Source: an uncultured Desulfuromonadales bacterium
GTDB lineage: Bacteria; Desulfobacterota; Desulfuromonadia; Desulfuromonadales; Geopsychrobacteraceae
Direction of reading: 5' to 3'
DNA: 5,709 bases
Assembly (NCBI GenBank): GCA_947259685.1
Contig: CAMYNC010000217.1
Coordinates: 1-5,709 of the forward strand
Shown one piece after another: positions 1 to 5,709 of this stretch (its first letter is position 1; the number at the start of each line of letters is the position of its first letter). The notes beneath the pieces are model-generated. The model did not search any database. It saw only the letters and a list, made by a program, of their open reading frames with translations, and was not told the DNA's origin. A program made the position numbers and the translations under genes.

Positions 1-308
1 TCTCCCGCCCGCTCCAATATATCGATAAAGACATCGATATCATCACCATGGACACCTGCCTCGAATATTGTATTTACAGTTTTGTCATTCAGTAAATTTA
101 TTGTCTGAGCAAATGGATCTGATCCTGGCAACCCACGTTCTACCAACACACCACCAGAAAATTCCAGACGCGCATGCTCACCCACTACTTTACCCGTCAC
201 TGCTGCGGGAGATTCGTAACGGCTTGCCAGTTCAGGATGGTGCAACAGAAGATGAAGATGTTTATCGCACTGAAGACCGGCTAAAATGCTTGTTTTACTG
301 AGATGCAT
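1..308 (-). CDS. DUF2779 family PD-(D/E)XK nuclease-like protein, N-terminal part (runs off left edge)
   Basis: An open frame begins with ATG at 308-306 and stays open for 102 codons to the window edge, so the C-terminal part is outside. The N-terminus reads MHLSKTSILAGLQCDKHL, the typical opening of DUF2779 proteins, which resemble RecB/Cas4 nucleases. Further family-like blocks follow: GKVVGEHAR (about residues 39-47), SGGVLVERG (51-59), and IFEAG followed by VFIDIL (81-98). In that last block E83 and D96 could be the first acidic residues of a PD-(D/E)XK centre. The expected E-x-K would lie beyond the edge. An in-frame TAA sits four codons upstream, so this is the first possible ATG. No good Shine-Dalgarno is seen; AAGGA is too distant. 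It starts 21 bases after the stop of the broken mod frame. Family assignment is from memory of motifs; substrate and role are unknown, with DNA processing or defence inferred from the neighbours. Confidence 0.75.
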   Translation of the reverse strand, partial: MHLSKTSILAGLQCDKHLHLLLHHPELASRYESPAAVTGKVVGEHARLEFSGGVLVERGLPGSDPFAQTINLLNDKTVNTIFEAGVHGDDIDVFIDILERAG

Positions 309-372
309 TACGAAAATTTAACTGTATCCTTACTCAAAAGTGATCCGCATTCGTCGCATTAACTGATCGTAG

Positions 373-387
373 CAGACGGCGCGTCTG
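373..387. repeat. Short perfect inverted repeat at the mod truncation point
   Basis: CAGACG and CGTCTG form six-base arms around a three-base loop (GCG). The dyad lies just past the point where Mod homology ends (about 402). No run of T follows on either strand, so it is not a convincing intrinsic terminator. It may have helped the deletion, or be a chance feature of the unrelated tail. Confidence 0.35.
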
Positions 388-706
388 GCGCTCGAACTGT
401 TTCGGATGATTTCCAGCCGGTCACGCATCAATGACAACCAGATCGAATGTTCCACGCCTTCGTCGTAATGCGTAAAGGCACTGCCCGTGTTGTACGGCGG
501 ATCAATAAACACGCACTTCACCTTTCCCGCAAACTCCGCCTCCAGCGCCTTCAAGGCCAGCAGGTTGTCCCCGAAGATCAGTCGATTGTCGAAAATGTCG
601 TTCTCCGTCACCCGATGCTTCGCGTGATACGACTTCTCCGGGTCTTCCAGCAGAATCCTCGACTCCAGTTTCGGCCGGTTCTCCTTACCGATCCAGATGA
701 GTTCTA

Positions 707-720
707 TTTTTTTGTTTTTT
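707..720 (-). repeat. A6-C-A7 homopolymer tract at the mod start
   Basis: On the minus strand the first mod codons contain six A (720-715), one C (714), then seven A (713-707). With seven A the frame meets TAA at codon 14. With six A it reads through into the conserved Mod N-terminus. The tract is therefore the exact site of the frameshift. It could be a slippage-prone switch, a decay mutation, or a homopolymer miscall; the sequence alone cannot decide. Confidence 0.7.
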
Positions 721-732
721 AGTCATATTCGC

Positions 733-3700
733 TCAGTGATACTTTATTCTACGGTTATTGAATGCTGGCTTGGTTCCCTCCAGCACATTAACAACATGCG
801 AGTTAATAACGGGATTCTCAATTGACCCGCTCATGTATGCGATCTTCGACGCATTCTTTCGATCAAAGCTGGAGTAGATCACCTGCTCCGCATCACAAAA
901 GACCGCCAAATTCGGGTTGTGCGTAACCATGATGATTTGCCGCTTCTTCTTGGCCTCACTCAATACAGGCGCGAGCAAGCTCACAACTGTTTCGTTATCC
1001 AGATTCTCTTATAGCACCTCTTTGTCCTGGTGACAGTTGTTCAATGTGTGTCTCCTGAAACAGCAGCGAGTATCGTGGTTCGAGAAACGAGAGGCCAAAT
1101 AACAAGTCATAAACATCGCTTGCAGTCTTATCTTTTCTAAGGATAGTTGTGATGCCAATGGCGGACTTTCCGCTACCACCTGCGGCTACAACAATCTTTT
1201 CGTGAAGCTCTGTCACGAAATTAATAATGTCGCTTCTCTGGTTGAAGTCATACTGTTCTGCAATTTTTCTTACAGCCCCATAGCTCTCGTCTTCGCCTCG
1301 AAATTCACCTGAGTTTTGTTTGATAAGGGCGAACAATGACCCAGCCACCGCATCTGGCGACCCACCCAAGGTTGCCTGGAATTGAAGTTTATACTCATCT
1401 CGAATCAGGCTGTTTCCTTGAATCAGGTCTTGTACAGGCTTGAATAATTGTTCCCGTGCCTTCCTTTGGGCATCAAGCACATCGAAAATATCACCAGCCA
1501 ATTTGATTCTCTGGGCACAACGATCACTGAGGGTATCGGGGAGGCTATCAAGTTGAGCGATCCGCGCCTGTAGCCCCTTTAGGGTGTCGGGAGCGTCGAG
1601 GGCCCCGTTCAGCTCATTCAATTTGCTTTCCCAAGCTTCTATTGCTTTCAAATTTTGCTGATAAAGAAGTTGCGGTGCATTGAGCTTTGCATTTAGCGCC
1701 GTCTGTTCCGCTAGCAACTTTGTTCTATCTTGCGCAATGTTTGCAGCGGCAGTTTGCAGGGTCGCTTGATCCGCTGGGATCGACGTTGCCAATTGGTCAA
1801 TAAATGCGGTATTCAGTGTCAGTGTGGCTAAATCCGATATTTTTAGCCCAATTGTCGCAGCATCTTTGGCTGTTTCTTCTTGGAACTGTTTGTATGACCG
1901 CTCCAGCATCCGCAATCGCTCACGTATACTCTGGAGAGCCTTGAGTTTCCCAGCCAGTGACGATTCGGCGTTTGCATTTGCTATCACTGTCTCATCCACG
2001 CTCTTCAGCTTTGTGGATAGATCCTCTAATGCAGCTGCGGCTGTCTTTTGATCTTCTGTCAGCTCATCCGCCGGCTTAGGCACTGCTGCGGGCTTAATTT
2101 TGTTATGCTCATCGATCTGCCTAATCTTGAGCGACAACATTTCCTGTAAAGATCGCTTAACATCCGGTTGCAATTGATCCTCAAACCCGGAAATCTCTTG
2201 GTTCAGTCTCTTCAAATCTTTCCTAAGCTCATTGAGTTCATCACGGAAGCTACTTTCCTGTTGGTCAATCAGCTGTTCAAAGTCGAGCGCTCCAAGCCGA
2301 ATCGAGTCTCCAGCATGGGAGAAAATAACTGCTCTAAGTTCGCGCTCAAAGGCATTAGAACGTCCCGATACGTGCTCATTGCACAACTCCTCAAAATGGC
2401 CCTGCGGGATATATCGAACGAGTTCCACCTTGTCATCAGGCGGATCATCGTTTAGGTTTCTTTCCTCTTTGCTTGAGTCACGCCAGGTCAGGACCCCTAC
2501 GAAGTGCTTTGCTGGTTCACCTGATCTGCCCCTAAATCTATCTTTCTTAAGAAACGAAAAATGCGCCTTCTGCCGAGAGCTACCGAGTAGCGCAATGACG
2601 TCGGCAAGTGCGCTCTTGCCACTTCCTTTATTCCCTATAATGGCCACCAAATCAGGGTTTAAAGGAAGCTTGCTTCCGTCAAGCCATGCCCCATGCCCCG
2701 TTGCTCCTGGATTCTTTGACACTTCGACCGTGTCGATGAAAAAAGTCTTATTCTCACTGATTTCGGAGAGTTTTTGAGGGATCTCGCCGACGAAGGAACG
2801 CTTTGCAGGCTCCCTAATGGCTTGGAGCAATCCACAGAACGTAGGATCAGCCTTTATCCAAGTTTTCTTTCCCGATGGAAAATCTCCATACCCCCGTTTG
2901 TCATTATCTCCTTTTATCCCTATAAATCGGTGTGCATCACTTCCGGAAACAACAAGTCTAGACACATCCCCGAGTCCGGCCTGAAAATTCTTTATCCACT
3001 TCGCGTTACCAGGTGTTTCCTCATTGACGAATGCTCCTCGAAGATCGAGATTGCGAGATTCGAATATCGGGGAAGCTTTGAATAGCCCAAGGAAATAGGC
3101 GTAATGGTCCTGCCACTTTACTTCCGCTAGCCCATCACTGGTATCATAAGGCATAAAACCTATCGCATATCCGTCTGGTACCTTCTCTACAGCTGCCTTG
3201 TAGCTATCGCAATTAATCTCAGCAATTGTTGAGCCGGCGAGAAGTGCTTTATCATCACCCGCAACAACCTCTGTCTTCTTGAATCCATGATGCTGTAGCT
3301 TGTCTTCACCCACCATGCGAGCTAAAGCAATGAGAGAAGAATCCGACAATGGTCGTGAGACAATCTCGACCTGTAGCGCAGTCTTGAAATCACGAAGGGT
3401 TTGGTCGTCGACCTCATCAGAGAAAAGTACGTGCGCATTCAAACGGCACGTTGTTGGTGCAGCAAGCCTCAGCTCAATCCCAGGAAAGACAGTCTTCGTC
3501 AGCTTTGGCGCACCTGGCTCACCCAATCGCTTTTTTAGTGCAAACCAGCCGTCGAAAGTCCAATAATCCATCAATGCGAATACTGCAGGCTCAGCTTTAT
3601 TAATAGCAGAGATCATCTCGTCGACCAAAACCACGTTGGTTTTTGAATTTGGATCTGCATCGAACTTCTGCCCGCACCAATGGAATGATGCTGGCGTATG

Positions 3701-3763
3701 AATGTGTAAATCCCATTGCCTCCATTCGGAACCACGTTTAAATGGATTAGTCTTTATTTCCAT
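733..3763 (-). pseudogene. trlF: TrlF-type PHP-domain and SMC-like ATPase, broken by a small internal deletion
   Basis: This would be a PHP metallo-phosphoesterase fused to an ABC/SMC-type ATPase, a family linked to phage defence. Using ATG 3763, which has a good Shine-Dalgarno, the PHP residues are DLHIHTP (18-24), GIE (95-97) and SDAH (275-278). Walker A GNKGSGKS lies at 377-384, a Q-loop-like RYIPQGHFEEL near 450, and a long coiled coil spans about 495-745. The ABC signature LSPGQRG is at about 910-916. The frame then ends at 995 as AIRESG. The missing C-terminus reappears in another frame from about 1008: ENLDNETV (D-loop), then IIMVTHNPNLAV (H-switch), ending at 733. About 20 residues containing Walker B (usually LIIDQPE) are absent, so restoring frame would not restore hydrolysis. 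The intact length would be about 1030 residues. An ATG at 3781, overlapping DUF2130 by eight bases, is the alternative start but lacks a spaced Shine-Dalgarno. The PHP half might still fold. Confidence 0.88.
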
Positions 3764-3769
3764 TTTCGT

Positions 3770-3775
3770 TCCCCT
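3770..3775 (-). promoter_or_regulatory. Shine-Dalgarno AGGGGA for the PHP-ATPase gene
   Basis: AGGGGA lies six bases before ATG 3763 and overlaps the DUF2130 stop codon (TAG, 3776-3774), which suggests translational coupling. It favours the inner ATG over the ATG at 3781, which is preceded only by CTGGCGG with no spacer. Confidence 0.6.
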
Positions 3776-5069
3776 AGACATCCGCCAGTTGATTTATTTC
3801 TGGACCTTCGAGTGCCGACACCTCAAGCCCCTCAATCTCCTGCAGCGACTTCCCTGCAATCCCTTGCAAATCACCATACATTCCAACTGTCGCCCCCATA
3901 ACCCGTTCGATCTGCGCCTCACGTTTGGCCCACTGTTTCATGATGGCCTTTTTTTCCTTATCCAGATCTACCTGCATAGTCGAAAATGCTTCGACAATAG
4001 CTTCCACCCGGTGGCGAAAACGTGGACCGGTAAGATACTGGTAAACCATTTCTGTCTTGGTTTGCTGTCCTTCAGTGGCCTGCCGCGCCGTGGCAATTTC
4101 CAGCAATGTCTGGCGAAGAATTGCAGCGACCGGCAAGGCGGCGCGGGGATGGGTTACCCAAATGTTATCGACCATTTCAAATGTCTCAACCCCTTTCGGC
4201 AACACTTGGCTGACGATTACAGCGATTTCCGCCTTCGCAGTGCGTTGATCCTCCCGCAGTTTGACCAACCAGCTATCACTCCAATTTTTGGTGCGCTTGG
4301 TCTCCCATAAAATAGTACCGCTCGCTTGGCCGCTGGCGCTGACAACACGCTGCAGCGCATCCCCACCAAATTCACCCTTGGCTACAGGCTCAATAATATC
4401 GAAAGGGAATTTAGCGCGTAACAAGTTTTCAAGCTCCAGCTCCTGCACTTCGCCCTGTAATTGCTGTGAGCCTTGTTCTGCGCGTCGCTTGAGGTCTTCG
4501 ATCTGCTTTTGCATCGCGGCAATAGTCTGCTCTTTCTCCATTACCTTGAGTTTCTGTTCGTCCTCAGCTTCTTTCCTAGCTTGCTGGCGAGTTGCGTCAA
4601 GACCTTCCTGCACACGTTTTTCAACGGTGAGCTCGAGTTCGCGTTTGGCATCATCCAGCTCGCGCTGTTTTTTGATCAGCTCAGCTTGTGCTTTTTGCGC
4701 CTCAGCCAGTTTTTCATTGCGCTGTTTCAACACGACTTGCAGTTCAGAAAGCTCCTGCGCTTTCTGTTCGAGGTCAGTTGCCGCCGCCTGTTTGGCTTTA
4801 TTAGCCTCCTCCGCTGCAATCCGGGTACGATCCTTTTTCAGTTGCTCCGTTACCTGATCGGCTACTTGCTCATCTAGTTTGTTCTTGGCCTCGATTAACA
4901 GCCTTTCCTTTTCACGCGTAGCCTGTTCACGCTGGGCAATGTCACTATCCTTCTGCGCCAGCTGCTGCTCGAACTGCTTGCGAGTGGTCTCAATCAACGG
5001 CGCAGCCAGCGACTCGGTAAGCTTGATCTCCGTCTTGCAGTTGGGGCAGATTATCGTTGGTTCTGTCAT
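3774..5069 (-). CDS. DUF2130 family coiled-coil protein with nuclease-like C-terminal domain
   Basis: An intact 431-residue protein, close to the family's normal length. It begins MTEPTIICPNCKTEIKLTES: a CxxC pair (C8, C11) resembling half of a zinc ribbon. A highly charged coiled coil fills about residues 28-213. The conserved DUF2130 domain follows, with FPFDIIEPVAKGEFGGDALQ (221-240), ILWETKRTKNWSDSW (253-267) and MVYQYLTG (341-348). Near the end come VEAFSTMQVDL (359-369) and GMYGDLQGIAG (396-406). E214, D237 and E256-x-K258 follow the order of a PD-(D/E)XK nuclease centre; that catalytic reading is my inference. There is no signal peptide or membrane segment. The start is fixed by AGGAG at 5080-5076; an upstream in-frame ATG at 5108 lies inside the helicase remnant. 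The helicase stop is 31 bases upstream and the PHP-ATPase begins 10 bases downstream. The family function is not established to my knowledge. It is the only large intact gene here. Confidence 0.92.
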   Translation of the reverse strand: MTEPTIICPNCKTEIKLTESLAAPLIETTRKQFEQQLAQKDSDIAQREQATREKERLLIEAKNKLDEQVADQVTEQLKKDRTRIAAEEANKAKQAAATDLEQKAQELSELQVVLKQRNEKLAEAQKAQAELIKKQRELDDAKRELELTVEKRVQEGLDATRQQARKEAEDEQKLKVMEKEQTIAAMQKQIEDLKRRAEQGSQQLQGEVQELELENLLRAKFPFDIIEPVAKGEFGGDALQRVVSASGQASGTILWETKRTKNWSDSWLVKLREDQRTAKAEIAVIVSQVLPKGVETFEMVDNIWVTHPRAALPVAAILRQTLLEIATARQATEGQQTKTEMVYQYLTGPRFRHRVEAIVEAFSTMQVDLDKEKKAIMKQWAKREAQIERVMGATVGMYGDLQGIAGKSLQEIEGLEVSALEGPEINQLADV

Positions 5070-5075
5070 GTTATT

Positions 5076-5080
5076 CTCCT
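5076..5080 (-). promoter_or_regulatory. Shine-Dalgarno AGGAG for the DUF2130 gene
   Basis: AGGAG followed by six bases (AATAAC) and ATG 5069-5067. This near-ideal site sets the start at MTEPTIICPNC, which also matches where DUF2130 proteins usually begin. Confidence 0.75.
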
Positions 5081-5100
5081 GGCACAGTCTCAATATTCCA

Positions 5101-5357
5101 CTATGCAAACGACCATCGAATCACAAAAAGGTGCTCAAGCTTCATCACTTGGGCGAGCTTTCCTTCGATCTGCTCAATAAACTCTTCGCGCTATCTGTCC
5201 ACCTGATCTTTCGCGTCGGACAAGGTACGTCGCTTTTGGTTGCGCTGGGCTTCGATAGCCTTTACCTGTTTCTGCCCAGCGAGCTTTTCAACGCTGACCG
5301 GTGAACAACGTTGGTCAGCTCGTGAGCAAAGTACTTGGTGTGGTAATCGGTTATCAC
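5101..5357 (-). pseudogene. SNF2-type DEAD/DEAH helicase remnant: N- and C-terminal ends fused
   Basis: A GTG at 5357-5355, overlapping the upstream stop (GTGA), opens MITDYHTKYFAHELT, which I recognise as the start of a large SNF2-family helicase found in restriction-like islands. After a one-base loss near 5311, the next frame gives RCSPVSVEKLAG, the continuation of the same N-terminus. From about 5274 it jumps in frame to QKQVKAIEAQRNQKRRTL, then DAKDQVDR, an amber TAG (5193-5191, likely once CAG for Q), and REEFIEQIEGKLAQ. It ends LEHLFVIRWSFA with stop 5103-5101. This second part matches the basic, coiled C-terminus and LF-IRW ending of the same helicases. The entire motor (Walker A, DEAD box, motifs III-VI) is missing; relatives exceed about 900 residues and about 85 codons remain. 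It certainly encodes no helicase. The N-terminal match is stronger than the C-terminal one. Confidence 0.75.
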
Positions 5358-5548
5358 TTTTTACCGCCCCCTTTTCTTTCTTCTACTTGCCGCTCAATCC
5401 AGGTTTCAATCTCCCCACGCTTGAACCGCCAACTACCGCCCACCTTAAAGCCTGGCAATTTACCTTCTGCCGCAAGGCGATAGGCTGTTTTCTCTGCCAG
5501 CTTTAGATATCTCGCGACTTCTTTTAAGGTTAATATTTCGTCAGTCAT
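5354..5548 (-). CDS. Excisionase-like helix-turn-helix DNA-binding protein (HTH_17, MerR-like fold)
   Basis: A 64-residue protein. Residues 5-24 (ILTLKEVARYLKLAEKTAYR) form the first helix and helix-turn-helix of the Xis/MerR-like HTH_17 domain. LPGFKVGGSWRFKRGEIETW (31-50) is the wing with the characteristic G-SWRF-R motif. The tail (ERKGGGKK) is basic. Such proteins act as excisionases or as small transcription regulators. Its place as first gene, with its stop overlapping the GTG of the helicase remnant, favours a regulator of the operon; an excision role remains possible. I chose ATG 5548 because the domain begins there. The same frame runs back to ATG 5644, but those 32 residues look like translated AT-rich leader. 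No strong Shine-Dalgarno precedes either start. No integrase is in the window. Confidence 0.85.
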   Translation of the reverse strand: MTDEILTLKEVARYLKLAEKTAYRLAAEGKLPGFKVGGSWRFKRGEIETWIERQVEERKGGGKK

Positions 5549-5642
5549 TGTTTGGTTCGTCAGGTAATTAAATGAGAGAATAGTGGGAAATTGAGGAATA
5601 TACAATATTGAGCTATTCTGGCTATTCTGAGTTGTAAAATAC
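5549..5642 (-). promoter_or_regulatory. AT-rich leader and probable promoter region of the leftward operon
   Basis: This stretch before the first gene is AT-rich and the only gap large enough for the operon promoter. On the minus strand a candidate -10 is TATATT (5603-5598), with the tandem CAGAATAGC repeat at the -35 distance and no good -35 hexamer. An alternative is TTGTAT, 17 bases, TATTCT. Both fits are weak, so the region is more certain than any box. Confidence 0.35.
5612..5629. repeat. Perfect 9-bp tandem repeat GCTATTCTG x2
   Basis: GCTATTCTG occurs twice head to tail (5612-5620, 5621-5629), 64 bases upstream of the HTH gene start, next to the palindrome CAATATTG (5603-5610). Nine-base spacing would put two proteins nearly one helical turn apart. 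It could be an operator for the adjacent HTH protein (inference) or a simple duplication. Confidence 0.5.
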
Positions 5643-5709
5643 ATGGAGTCACTTAATGTTCTAATGAGAACAATGGGGAATGCGAGCTATACGAAGTTCT
5701 ATCGGTTGA
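5643..5709 (+). CDS. Possible divergent gene start, unrecognised (runs off right edge)
   Basis: An ATG at 5643 opens a rightward frame of 22 codons (MESLNVLMRTMGNASYTKFY and so on) with no stop before the edge. In-frame ATGs also occur at 5664 and 5673. No clear Shine-Dalgarno is present; GAGAA just before 5673 is the best. The frame is too short to judge, and I do not recognise the protein. If real, it would share the leader with the leftward operon. Confidence 0.2.
   Translation, partial: MESLNVLMRTMGNASYTKFYRL
5657..5672. repeat. Inverted repeat TGTTCT-N4-AGAACA, possible operator
   Basis: Perfect six-base arms around AATG form a 16-bp dyad, the size typical of a dimeric HTH repressor site. 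It lies about 110 bases before the HTH gene and inside the possible divergent frame. No T run follows, so a terminator is unlikely. Function is inferred from position only. Confidence 0.35.

Larger units (their letters stand above)
330..726 (-). pseudogene. mod: Truncated, frameshifted Type III-like Mod DNA methyltransferase
   Basis: The gene starts with ATG at 726-724, six bases after the PHP-ATPase stop. It reads MTKKQ and then needs a one-base shift in an A7 run (707-713) to continue as KIELIWIGKENRPKLE, the usual Mod opening. As written, ATG translation stops after 13 codons. The downstream frame is open to 330; a GTG at 611 could start a 93-residue piece. Visible landmarks are KHRVTENDIFDNRLIFGDN, the methyltransferase motif IV DPPYNTGSAF, and EHSIWLSLMRDRLEIIR. 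Homology ends near 402; the last 24 codons (NSSSARRAV onward) do not look like Mod. In beta-class N6-adenine or N4-cytosine enzymes the S-adenosylmethionine-binding FxGxG motif follows DPPY, so it is lost, along with any partner res gene. It is very unlikely to methylate DNA. Full-length relatives exceed about 600 residues. Confidence 0.85.

Noticed and set aside
68..301. Rightward 77-codon frame at the left end.
   Set aside because: It is antisense to the DUF2779 start, which has clear family motifs on the minus strand.
733..984. An independent 83-residue gene starting at GTG 984.
   Set aside because: Its sequence (VTHNPNL H-switch) is the C-terminus of the PHP-ATPase; it is the tail of the broken gene, not a separate one.
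2232..4310. Long rightward open frames, for example 2232-2777 and 3702-4310.
   Set aside because: They lie opposite the PHP-ATPase and DUF2130 genes, have odd composition (rich in Ser, Cys, Phe, Leu), no domain I recognise and no sensible start signals.
5354..5644. Longer 96-residue version of the HTH protein starting at ATG 5644.
   Set aside because: The extra 32 residues are translated AT-rich leader with the tandem repeat inside; the conserved domain begins right at ATG 5548.
5686..5698. GCTATACGAAGTT matches 13 bases of a loxP site (one arm plus two spacer bases).
   Set aside because: The second inverted arm is absent at the right distance and the next base differs from loxP, so a single half-site match is taken as chance.
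1..5709. CRISPR arrays, tRNA or rRNA genes, complete insertion sequences.
   Set aside because: No spaced repeat array, cloverleaf or transposase frame could be made out. Insertion-element ends around 330-402 were considered but no matching pair of inverted ends was seen.

Overview
The window carries one leftward (minus-strand) gene string that looks like an eroded phage-defence or restriction-modification island. From the moderate GC content, the Shine-Dalgarno sites and the closest remembered family members, I would guess a proteobacterial host (beta or gamma). That is inference; no rRNA or other marker gene is present.

Layout in the direction of transcription, right to left:
- An AT-rich leader (about 5549-5642) with a 9-bp tandem repeat and a dyad further upstream. 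A possible divergent gene begins at the right edge.
- A small excisionase-like helix-turn-helix protein (5548-5354).
- A remnant of an SNF2-type helicase (5357-5101). Its extreme N- and C-termini are joined by a large internal deletion, with a frameshift and an amber codon as well.
- An intact DUF2130 coiled-coil protein (5069-3774) with a PD-(D/E)XK-like residue pattern.
- A TrlF-type PHP-domain/SMC-like ATPase (3763-733). A small out-of-frame deletion between the ABC signature and the D-loop removes Walker B.
- A Type III-like Mod DNA methyltransferase start (726 to about 402), frameshifted in a poly-A tract and cut off soon after the DPPY motif.
- A DUF2779 (RecB/Cas4-like) nuclease start (308 to 1) that runs off the left edge.

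The gene set (HTH regulator, helicase, DUF2130, PHP-ATPase, Mod, DUF2779) and its tight, partly overlapping spacing suggest a former operon for a methylation-linked defence system. Three of its large genes (helicase, PHP-ATPase, Mod) are broken, while the HTH gene, DUF2130 and, as far as visible, DUF2779 are open. Either the island is decaying and has kept only these parts, or some breaks are assembly or sequencing errors. The poly-A shift in mod and the single-base shift in the helicase are the most suspect. The missing kilobase-scale blocks in helicase and mod are not easily explained by base-level error. The + strand ORFs are shadows of these genes.
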